Below are positions 1 through 5,164 of a stretch of DNA of 9,172 nt, piece by piece. Source of the stretch: JBJKRW01 sp046704445 (GTDB lineage: Bacteria > Patescibacteriota > Microgenomatia > UBA1406 > GWC2-37-13); the NCBI GenBank assembly GCA_046704445.1, contig JBJKRW010000034.1:1-9172 (forward strand). Direction: 5' to 3'. The notes beneath the pieces are model-generated. The model had not been told where the DNA came from. It ran no database searches and saw only the letters and a program-made list of their open reading frames with translations. The stretch's first letter is position 1. Every line of letters starts with the position of its first letter. The position numbers and the translations under genes are program-made.

Positions 1-23
1 CTGTTCTTTTGGCTGTGACGGAT

Positions 24-812
24 CTAAACACTTGCGCTGGTATACGACTTGAGCGCGAAACGCCAGAATTTTCTTGAGAGAATAAGAAAAGAAACAGAAA
101 GAATAATGAGTTCAATTGCATCAAGGAACGTAATGTGTTGGATGAGTGTTTTTGTCGGTGTGATAAGAAGAAGCGTGTAAGGGATCAGGAACAGGCCAAA
201 CGCTTTCAGTCCGGAAAACATCTTCGGCGGAAATCTCGAGATGTCATTTAGATGATATAAAAGATCCGTAAGGTTAGAAAGTTTTGTATACCATACGGTA
301 AAGGTCATTACGATGTACCAGATGGAGTAGAGTAGAGTAATTCCGAATACGGACAAAAGACAAAACCCTAACAGGCCCGCCATCGTGACCTTGATGTGAT
401 CTGCCTGAATAATATAAACGGACACGCCCAACCCCACAAAAAGCCTGGCGAATTGCGTATAGGCTACAAGCTCGAAACTCATCGAGAACTGAGAATCGAT
501 AGGTTTGAGCAGAATTGCGTCCAGTTTGCCCATATGTATCTTTTCGGAAAATCTGTCGAAGTTTCTTGAGAAAAAACCATGGAAGAATCCACCGATAACA
601 ATGTTGTACAACCCCATGAGAAGGATAAGCTGATTGCGGGTCCATCCGTATACGACCGGTGTTTTCGAGGTGAGAAGAATAATATACAGAAAAGAAAAAA
701 TACTCCAGATGAGACTGGAAAAAAGCGAATTAACAAAATTTGCACGGTATGCCAGATATCTGGAAACATTGAGGCGGAGCAATGCTTTGAATGTATCAAT
801 ATATTGTTTCAT
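24..812 (-). CDS. ABC-2 type exporter permease (second permease of the triplet)
   Basis: This is an integral membrane permease of 262 residues, about six hydrophobic helices, with no ATPase motifs. It starts with a short cytoplasmic amphipathic stretch holding Y-R-A-N-F just before TM1. After TM2 it has the G-K-L-D-A-I-L-L-K-P segment (around residues 95-104), which I know from the PF06182/COG3694-type permeases. The companion permease upstream has a matching segment (GELVRYLLKP), so the two are probably paralogous halves of one heterodimeric channel. The gene starts 3 bases after the stop of that permease, so the two are very likely co-transcribed and translationally coupled. No strong Shine-Dalgarno lies before the ATG. 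The stop (TAG) is 24 bases from the window edge, so further operon members cannot be excluded. Family is fairly sure; the substrate is unknown. A cyanobacterial relative has been linked to methyl viologen export, but that does not transfer to this case. Confidence 0.85.
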   Translation of the reverse strand: MKQYIDTFKALLRLNVSRYLAYRANFVNSLFSSLIWSIFSFLYIILLTSKTPVVYGWTRNQLILLMGLYNIVIGGFFHGFFSRNFDRFSEKIHMGKLDAILLKPIDSQFSMSFELVAYTQFARLFVGLGVSVYIIQADHIKVTMAGLLGFCLLSVFGITLLYSIWYIVMTFTVWYTKLSNLTDLLYHLNDISRFPPKMFSGLKAFGLFLIPYTLLLITPTKTLIQHITFLDAIELIILSVSFLILSRKFWRFALKSYTSASV

Positions 813-815
813 ATG

Positions 816-1613
816 TTATTGCCCTACGGCGCAAAATTCTTTAAGTCCTCTGGACCACATAAACCGGTACATAAGGAAAAAAACCGCAATCCAGAATCCC
901 TGAATCGACAGTATGTGAAACAATTCTGCCACGTTGAGTTTTCCCTGAAATGCTACGACAGGGTAATAGATCATATAGGCGAAGGGTAATGAAACGGAGA
1001 TGCGGTATAAAAGCGGGGAGAAAAGCTGAATAGGAACAATATAGCCGGCAAAAATCAGAAGCGTAATATCGACCAGATTGTAAATCCCGAGAATATCCGT
1101 AGTCCAGAACGCGATAAGGCCGATTATCATCTTGAACAAATGAGAAAGGAAAAACGCAAACACACAGATGCATATACTCAGAAGAAGAATAGTCCAATCA
1201 TGTGAAACGACAATCAGACTTCCGAAAAAATGGTAGAAAAGAAACAATACGACAATTGCGTAAAAACCCTGCAGAAGCCGGTAGGGAAGCTCTTCAAAAA
1301 ATTTCATCCAGTAATATGAAAACGGTTTAAGGAGATATCTGACCAGTTCGCCTTCCTGAATGTCAAACCGGGCAATATCGTCTTCGGTATGCGACATAAG
1401 CGTTGCCGCGACCATAGTCAGCAGGAAATAATATGAGGTGACCGACGACATGGTCCACGAAGGCGCAATTTCATGTCTTCCTTGGAATGCGCCGACCCAG
1501 AAAAGAATAAACAGCAGCGGGTTAAACAGCGAAACCAGGAACCAGACAAAGGCCCTGGATCTGTATTCGAGGCATTGTTCGAAATGGAGTCCGAATATCC
1601 GTAGGATACGCAT
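816..1613 (-). CDS. ABC-2 type exporter permease (first permease of the triplet)
   Basis: This is a membrane permease of 265 residues with about six TM helices, resembling the COG4587/PF06182 type. The N-terminus, MRILRIFGLHFEQ then E-Y-R-S-R-A-F, is a cytoplasmic amphipathic entry helix followed by TM1. The G-E-L-V-R-Y-L-L-K-P segment around residues 87-96 matches the same position in the next permease. The frame is open 20 codons further upstream to a TTG at 1673. I chose the ATG at 1611-1613 because it lies one base past the ATPase stop (1615-1617), the usual spacing for a coupled operon, and because the extension adds a low-complexity tail lying wholly inside the ATPase gene. It should pair with the following permease to form the transmembrane channel driven by the upstream ATPase. 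Substrate unknown. Confidence 0.85.
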   Translation of the reverse strand: MRILRIFGLHFEQCLEYRSRAFVWFLVSLFNPLLFILFWVGAFQGRHEIAPSWTMSSVTSYYFLLTMVAATLMSHTEDDIARFDIQEGELVRYLLKPFSYYWMKFFEELPYRLLQGFYAIVVLFLFYHFFGSLIVVSHDWTILLLSICICVFAFFLSHLFKMIIGLIAFWTTDILGIYNLVDITLLIFAGYIVPIQLFSPLLYRISVSLPFAYMIYYPVVAFQGKLNVAELFHILSIQGFWIAVFFLMYRFMWSRGLKEFCAVGQ

Positions 1614-1614
1614 A

Positions 1615-2595
1615 TTAAACTTTTTTGGTAAGAAAGATATATCTGATAATGGTCTCGATGTCGGGATCTTCAATATTCAAATCTTCAACTGGATAGTTTT
1701 TCAATAGTTCGCTTGCGGCATTGTGCGCCTGCAGAACCGGAATTGCCAGTTCCACCCGTAACGGCTGATATTCCTTGATCTCGCCAAATCTCTGCAAGGT
1801 TTTCCGTTCGACAGGTTTATTGAACATCACGGTCAGAAGCTTATTTTTCGCATATTTCCTGATAATGTTTTCCAGGTTTCCGTCGAAAATAATCTTGCCG
1901 AAATCTATAATGATAATCCGTTTGCATAAGGCTTCGACGTCGTCCATATAATGACTTGTCAGGATTATGGTCGCATTTGAACGCACATTGTATTCTTTAA
2001 TGAATTTCCGGATGTTTTTTTGCATGACGATATCCAACCCTATGGTGGGTTCGTCAAGAAAAAGCACCTTAGGAGAATGCAGCAATGCGGCAATCAATTC
2101 GCATTTCATTCTTTGTCCGAGCGAAAGTTTCCGTACCTGTACGTGAAGAATGTCTTCCACTTGCAGCAGGCTGGATAGTTCTTCTACCATTGATTTAAAC
2201 TTATTTTTTTCGATCTGGTAAATTTCCTTGTTCAGTAAAAAAGTTTCGTAAGCGGGAAGATCCCACCATAATTGATTTTTCTGCCCCATGACAAGCGATA
2301 TCCGTGAAAGAAAATCCCTTTTGCGGTCAAAAGGCGTGTAACCGAGAACGGAGATGTTTCCTTTGGTTGGCCACAATAACCCGGATAGGCATTTAAGCGT
2401 GGTGGTTTTTCCCGCGCCGTTCGGGCCAATAAATCCTATCAGTTCACCTTCTTCGATTTCAAACGAGATATCGTCCACCGCTTTTGCCTCATAATGTTCC
2501 CTATGAAACAGGGACTGCAGCGAGCCCATAAAGCCCGGGTTTTTTTTATAAACCCGGTAATATTTGCTTAAATTATGTACTTGTATTGTTTTCAT
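1615..2595 (-). CDS. ABC transporter ATP-binding protein (ABC-2 exporter)
   Basis: This is the ATPase subunit of the exporter, 326 residues from the chosen start. From MKTIQVHNLSKYYRVYKK the motifs are: Walker A G-P-N-G-A-G-K-T (about 57-64), Q-loop around Q105 followed by QLWWDLP, ABC signature L-S-L-G-Q-R (157-162), Walker B V-L-F-L-D-E (177-182), D-loop G-L-D (186-188) and switch histidine in T-S-H (H215). The Q-loop wording and the long C-terminal extension after the switch fit the COG4586 type, which travels with two PF06182 permeases, exactly as here. The ORF is open to an ATG at 2667, but the extra 24 residues (MPAGYNQYIQ...) do not resemble the family and would overlap the tRNA-Arg promoter region. 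No clear ribosome site precedes the ATG; a TACAAT box sits 6 bases upstream. Transcribed divergently from the tRNA cluster. Confidence 0.93.
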   Translation of the reverse strand: MKTIQVHNLSKYYRVYKKNPGFMGSLQSLFHREHYEAKAVDDISFEIEEGELIGFIGPNGAGKTTTLKCLSGLLWPTKGNISVLGYTPFDRKRDFLSRISLVMGQKNQLWWDLPAYETFLLNKEIYQIEKNKFKSMVEELSSLLQVEDILHVQVRKLSLGQRMKCELIAALLHSPKVLFLDEPTIGLDIVMQKNIRKFIKEYNVRSNATIILTSHYMDDVEALCKRIIIIDFGKIIFDGNLENIIRKYAKNKLLTVMFNKPVERKTLQRFGEIKEYQPLRVELAIPVLQAHNAASELLKNYPVEDLNIEDPDIETIIRYIFLTKKV

Positions 2596-2660
2596 AGGAT
2601 AATTGTATATCATCGGACGTATTTTTGCGCCGAATATTTGAATATATTGATTGTATCCCG

Positions 2661-2689
2661 CTGGCATTTTTATAGCGTAGCGGTATAAT
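2661..2689 (+). promoter_or_regulatory. Promoter of the tRNA-Arg/Ala genes
   Basis: A perfect TATAAT lies at 2684-2689, with a weaker -35 candidate CTGGCA at 2661-2666 (4 of 6 matches) and a 17-base spacer. The -10 ends 9 bases before the mature tRNA-Arg, so the leader removed by RNase P would be only a few bases. It sits in the divergent gap shared with the ABC operon. Confidence 0.6.
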
Positions 2690-2698
2690 AAGTTAATT

Positions 2699-2770
2699 GC
2701 GCCCGTAGTTCAACGGACAGAATAAGGGCTTCCGGAGCCTTTGATGAGAGTTCAATTCTCTCCGGGCGTA
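2699..2770 (+). tRNA. tRNA-Arg(CCG)
   Basis: The cloverleaf folds fully. The acceptor stem GCGCCCG pairs with CGGGCGT (one terminal G:U). T8-A9 is followed by D-stem GTTC/GAAT. The anticodon stem AGGGC/GCCTT carries loop TTCCGGA, giving anticodon CCG. The T-stem GAGAG/CTCTC holds loop TTCAATT. The discriminator is A73 at 2770, and CCA is not encoded. It reads CGG, usually a minor arginine codon. First gene of the tRNA cluster. Confidence 0.95.
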
Positions 2771-2867
2771 CTCGACTGTTCTTTTCCGATATGTAATAGG
2801 GATCAGGAGTAATTAGTCCTGGACCAAGCCGGATTAGATCCCGCGAAGTCAAAGGACATTAAATTTT

Positions 2868-2938
2868 GGGCCTATAGGTTAACGGCAGACCGTGGCATTC
2901 GCATTGCCAAGATCCGAGTTCAATTCTCGGTAGGTCCA
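2868..2938 (+). tRNA. tRNA-Ala(CGC)
   Basis: The acceptor stem GGGCCTA pairs with TAGGTCC, and the third pair is G3:U70, the classical alanine identity element. D-stem is GGTT/GACC. Anticodon stem TGGCA/TGCCA carries loop TTCGCAT, with anticodon CGC at 2900-2902, reading GCG. T-stem CCGAG/CTCGG holds loop TTCAATT. A73 at 2938; CCA is not encoded. No separate promoter is clear in the 97-base gap after tRNA-Arg, so co-transcription is likely. Confidence 0.95.
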
Positions 2939-2980
2939 CTTCTTATTTTATTGTAAGGGGAAGGACGGAATAAAAACATC

Positions 2981-2989
2981 TGCTATAAT
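2981..2989 (+). promoter_or_regulatory. Extended -10 promoter for tRNA-Ile/Phe
   Basis: TGCTATAAT at 2981-2989 is a perfect extended -10 (TGnTATAAT). No good -35 lies 16-18 bases upstream, which extended -10 promoters can do without. Its end is 15 bases before tRNA-Ile, so it probably starts a second transcript within the cluster. Confidence 0.6.
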
Positions 2990-3004
2990 TTAAGGGTAAG
3001 ATCT

Positions 3005-3076
3005 GCGCTCGTAGCTCAGCGGTAGAGCGCCACTCTTATAAAGTGGATGTCCTTGGTCCGAATCCAAGCGAGCGCA
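3005..3076 (+). tRNA. tRNA-Ile(UAU)
   Basis: The acceptor stem GCGCTCG pairs perfectly with CGAGCGC. D-stem is GCTC/GAGC with loop AGCGGTA. Anticodon stem CCACT/AGTGG has loop CTTATAA, giving anticodon TAT at 3037-3039, which reads AUA isoleucine codons directly. T-stem is CTTGG/CCAAG. A73 at 3076; no CCA encoded. Most bacteria decode AUA with a CAU tRNA modified to lysidine, so this anticodon is unusual. The T-loop reads TCCGAAT, with C where nearly all tRNAs have U55/pseudouridine. The fold is otherwise complete, so I call it a gene rather than a relic. Confidence 0.9.
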
Positions 3077-3089
3077 CAACCGAGCGAAT

Positions 3090-3162
3090 GCCGAGGTAGC
3101 CAAGGTGGTCACGGCGGGGGTCTGAAAAACCTCAGATGTCAGTTCGACTCTGACCCTCGGCA
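3090..3162 (+). tRNA. tRNA-Phe(GAA)
   Basis: The acceptor stem GCCGAGG pairs with CCTCGGC. D-stem GCC/GGC (3 bp) has an 11-base loop. Anticodon stem GGGGT/ACCTC (one G:U) has loop CTGAAAA with anticodon GAA at 3124-3126. T-stem GTCAG/CTGAC carries loop TTCGACT. A73 at 3162, no CCA encoded. It begins only 13 bases after tRNA-Ile, so the two must share a transcript. Confidence 0.95.
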
Positions 3163-3167
3163 CAAAA

Positions 3168-3193
3168 AGGACAGACCTAAAAAGGTCTGTCCT
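3168..3193 (+). terminator. Hairpin after tRNA-Phe, possible terminator
   Basis: AGGACAGACC (3168-3177) and GGTCTGTCCT (3184-3193) form a perfect 10-bp stem around loop TAAAAA, five bases after tRNA-Phe. This is the right place and strength for termination of the tRNA transcript, or for protecting its 3' end. The following bases (ATGTTTGG) are a poor U-tract, so termination may be partial. Confidence 0.55.
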
Positions 3194-3465
3194 ATGTTTG
3201 GATTGATGTGTCGATGCAGAAAAAAGGGTGTGTATAAGGTGCCGGTAAACCGAAGATATGTTTTTTTCAATCCGAGCAGCGAAATCTTATCTTCATAAAA
3301 CGCACAATGATAGAGTCTTGAGGGATTCCGTCTTGTTTGTTATGTATGCTTTTAATCGATTTTTGCGTAGTCTAGCCGTAGAATTTCCTCTCACCCAACT
3401 CAATAAAAATAGTTCAAATATTTATTCATGATTCTCGTAATCTATCCAATGTACAATATGTAAGA

Positions 3466-3515
3466 AATATATCGTTTGAGATATTGAACTAACACTAATA
3501 TATCGCTTATGATAT
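3466..3515. repeat. Two 19-base near-direct repeats, each a dyad (ATATC-N6-GATAT)
   Basis: Copies at 3466-3484 and 3497-3515 match at 16 of 19 positions. Each contains the inverted repeat ATATC-N6-GATAT (3469-3484 and 3500-3515). Their centres are 31 bases apart, about three helical turns. The second dyad covers the start codon of the HTH-containing gene at 3514. This geometry fits a double operator bound by dimers, but no binding protein is proven. Confidence 0.5.
3476..3504 (+). promoter_or_regulatory. Candidate promoter of the LAGLIDADG-like gene
   Basis: TTGAGA (3476-3481, 5 of 6) is followed after 17 bases by TATATC (3499-3504, 4 of 6). Transcription would begin near 3511, two or three bases before the ATG, giving a leaderless mRNA. 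That agrees with the lack of any Shine-Dalgarno sequence. Both boxes overlap the paired dyads, so binding there would repress. Confidence 0.4.
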
Positions 3516-4197
3516 GTCCGTCAATCCGAAAAGACTTAGCCTATACCAAAAAGTGCTTCGATTAAGAAAAAAAGGGATGAGTTATAATCGAATAGGCAAA
3601 AAATGCAATAGATCTAAGAGTACTTTATGCGATTGGTTATCTAATAAAAAGTGGTCAGAAATTATAAAGCTCCAATTAATTGATCAGTCCAGAATAAAAA
3701 ATTCTAATTATCTCAGAAAGATAAATGCCTTAAAACACGCCAATGCTTTAAGACGTTATGAAAAATATCGTAAGGAAGCGAGATTAGAGTATGATATCTT
3801 AAAAAAGGATAAGCTCTTTCTGACAGGATTATCAATTTATTGGGGAGAAGGAGAAAAAACAGATAGTGGTCGTGTTTCTCTAGTTAACTCGGATGAAAGA
3901 ATGCTCAAAGTTATAATAAAATTTTATCGCAAGACTCTTAAAATCCCTGAAGTAAAGCTAAGAGCAGCGCTTTTTATTTACGGTGATATTAACGAGAAGA
4001 ATGCGTTAAGATTTTGGTCTAAAAATCTTAAGATTAGTGAAAATAACTTTATTAAAACGCAAATTCTACCAAGCAGGAGTAAATTGACACAACATAAAGT
4101 TACAAACGGAATGTGTAATATTTATTTCTCAAATACGGAATTAAGTGTTAAAATAAGAACTTGGATAGATATGTTAGCCAAGGAAATGCGGGATTAG
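3514..4197 (+). CDS. HTH plus LAGLIDADG-like protein (putative homing-endonuclease relative)
   Basis: The protein has 227 residues and is strongly basic. Residues about 8-45 form a resolvase-like helix-turn-helix (LRKKGMSYNRIGKKC then S-K-S-T-L-C-D-W-L). A lysine/arginine-rich linker follows. At about 101-114, LFLTGLSIYWGEGE resembles a LAGLIDADG helix with G-E in place of the usual D-G end, followed by V-S-L-V-N-S-D, a wording I know from HTH/LAGLIDADG proteins in CPR bacteria. Only one motif is clear, so it would act as a dimer or may be a non-cutting DNA-binding derivative. The DNA is visibly poorer in GC (about 25-32% in sampled rows) than neighbouring genes (about 42%), suggesting transfer. 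Its final codons lie inside tRNA-Gly: the stop TAG (4195-4197) is tRNA bases 8-10. Catalytic activity is uncertain. Confidence 0.7.
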   Translation: MSVNPKRLSLYQKVLRLRKKGMSYNRIGKKCNRSKSTLCDWLSNKKWSEIIKLQLIDQSRIKNSNYLRKINALKHANALRRYEKYRKEARLEYDILKKDKLFLTGLSIYWGEGEKTDSGRVSLVNSDERMLKVIIKFYRKTLKIPEVKLRAALFIYGDINEKNALRFWSKNLKISENNFIKTQILPSRSKLTQHKVTNGMCNIYFSNTELSVKIRTWIDMLAKEMRD

Positions 4198-4258
4198 TAC
4201 ACCGGTAGTATGCTACCTTGCCAAGGTAGAGAAGCGAGTTCGATTCTCGTATCCCGCT
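4188..4258 (+). tRNA. tRNA-Gly(GCC)
   Basis: The acceptor stem GCGGGAT pairs perfectly with ATCCCGC. D-stem is GTAC/GTAT. Anticodon stem CTACC/GGTAG carries loop TTGCCAA, anticodon GCC at 4220-4222. T-stem GCGAG/CTCGT has loop TTCGATT. Discriminator U73 at 4258 is typical of bacterial tRNA-Gly; CCA is not encoded. Its first 10 bases are also the end of the upstream coding sequence, and the next gene's ATG begins 4 bases after U73. No strong promoter of its own is visible: TATGTT at 4170-4175 is at a suitable distance but has no fitting -35. It stands about 1 kb from the other tRNAs. Confidence 0.95.
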
Positions 4259-4262
4259 CCGT

Positions 4263-4730
4263 ATGGATCTTAAAAAACAAATCGACGAGTACTTGAAAAC
4301 ACAACGGTTGATGTCGGTTGCCACATTTGGAGATTTTCCCTGGATCGCAAACCTTTATTATGTACATGATTCCGACCTCAATCTATATTTTCTCAGTAAA
4401 CAATGGAGGGAACACTGTCAGGCGATCGAGAAAAACAGCAAGGTGGCGGTGGCCATTGCCGATTCCAGTCAGCCGATTTACAAACCCCAAAAAGGCCTGC
4501 AGATTTGGGGAACCGCTCGGCCGGTCAACATCCTTACACAACTCGAATGGATGTTTAAAATGTGGAACAAGCTTATAGCAGGAAATCAAGGAGAAAAACT
4601 TGCCGATCCGAAAAAATTCCTTGAGGCGGGAACTTCGAAGGTGTATAAAATCACTCCACAGAGAATAAAATTTTTTAATACCGAACTTTGGCCAAAAGAA
4701 CAGTTTAAAGTGATGGAATCGCAGGTATGA
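4263..4730 (+). CDS. Pyridoxamine 5'-phosphate oxidase-like (YhbP-type) split-barrel protein
   Basis: The protein has 155 residues, the right length for the small FMN-binding split-barrel family. The start IDEYLKTQRLMSVATFG matches the first helix and strand of that fold. Y-F-L-S-K (about 38-42), the V-A-V-A-I-A-D strand, L-Q-I-W-G-T-A-R-P (about 79-87) and the C-terminal I-K-F-F-N-T-E-L segment recall E. coli YhbP. Such proteins bind flavin or haem-type cofactors, and the reaction of this subgroup is not known. The ATG lies 4 bases beyond tRNA-Gly, leaving no room for a ribosome site outside the tRNA. The domain begins right at the N-terminus, so a later start (Met17) would remove conserved fold elements. 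The stop overlaps the Nudix start by ATGA, indicating coupled translation. Confidence 0.85.
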   Translation: MDLKKQIDEYLKTQRLMSVATFGDFPWIANLYYVHDSDLNLYFLSKQWREHCQAIEKNSKVAVAIADSSQPIYKPQKGLQIWGTARPVNILTQLEWMFKMWNKLIAGNQGEKLADPKKFLEAGTSKVYKITPQRIKFFNTELWPKEQFKVMESQV

Positions 4731-5164
4731 TTAAACAGGATGCGCTGTTTTGCGTCGGACAAAAAGCAGTCATTAACAGGGAGGGAAAAATACTTCTGCT
4801 TCACGATCCGTTGCCCGAACCAGGAAACTTCGATCTTCCCGGAGGAAAGATCCAGGAAGGAGAACATAATTTCATAAAAGCGCTGCAGAGGGAGGTGAGG
4901 GAAGAATCCGGATTAAAAATTAAAGTAGGGAGTCCTTATTATGTCGACTATTTCGAATTCTCAAAGAATTCGGTTCACAGAAACAGAGGAAAAAAAATCT
5001 ATCTTGTATTTTTTTCCTGCGAATATATCTCGGGAAATGTAAGATTAAGCGACGAGCATGATCAATATCTTTGGGTTGACAAGAGCACTTTTACCCGTGT
5101 TTTTGTCAAGAAAAACAAGGTTTATGAAGCATTGAGAGTTTATTTCAATGCCCTGAAAAGCTGA
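4727..5164 (+). CDS. Nudix hydrolase
   Basis: This is a Nudix-fold hydrolase of 145 residues that should cleave a nucleoside diphosphate linked to another group. The Nudix box lies at about 40-63: G40-G-K-I-type start, E46, R55-E56, E59-E60, G62. It has eight residues rather than seven between E46 and R55-E56, a one-residue insertion relative to the consensus, but all metal-binding glutamates are present. The preceding N-F-D-L-P-G-G is the usual strand and turn before the box. The substrate cannot be told from sequence; the form is MutT-like. It overlaps the PPOX-like gene by 4 bases. Its 3' end overlaps the convergent Nudix gene by 25 bases. Confidence 0.92.
   Translation: MIKQDALFCVGQKAVINREGKILLLHDPLPEPGNFDLPGGKIQEGEHNFIKALQREVREESGLKIKVGSPYYVDYFEFSKNSVHRNRGKKIYLVFFSCEYISGNVRLSDEHDQYLWVDKSTFTRVFVKKNKVYEALRVYFNALKS

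Larger units (their letters stand above)
3163..3513. other. AT-rich intergenic stretch between tRNA-Phe and the LAGLIDADG-like gene
   Basis: Apart from the hairpin at 3168-3193 and the repeats before the next gene, I see no convincing gene here. A 34-codon frame (ATG 3194 to TAA 3298, starting MFGLMCRCRKKG) begins directly after the hairpin but has no ribosome site and no similarity I recognise. A 10-base copy of part of tRNA-Gly (GATTCTCGTA) lies at 3430-3439. Towards the right the composition becomes as AT-rich as the following gene, suggesting that the boundary of the foreign segment lies in this stretch. Confidence 0.5.

Noticed and set aside
579..989. Plus-strand frames within the permease genes
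   Set aside because: Shadows of the membrane-protein genes on the other strand; no domain and no promoter.
1614..1673. Longer start (TTG at 1673) for the first permease
   Set aside because: It lies inside the ATPase gene, uses a rare start codon, and an ATG one base past the ATPase stop fits better.
2596..2667. Longer ATPase start (ATG at 2667)
   Set aside because: The extra 24 residues do not resemble the family and cover the divergent tRNA promoter; MKTIQVHNLSKYY is the normal start.
3047..3298. 83-codon plus-strand frame over tRNA-Ile and tRNA-Phe
   Set aside because: Most of it is tRNA sequence. The last 34 codons (from ATG 3194) could stand alone but show no ribosome site or recognisable domain.
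4195..5164. Recoded genetic code (UGA as an amino acid)
   Set aside because: TGA ends both plus-strand genes at sensible positions, and TAG and TAA end the others; the standard bacterial code fits.
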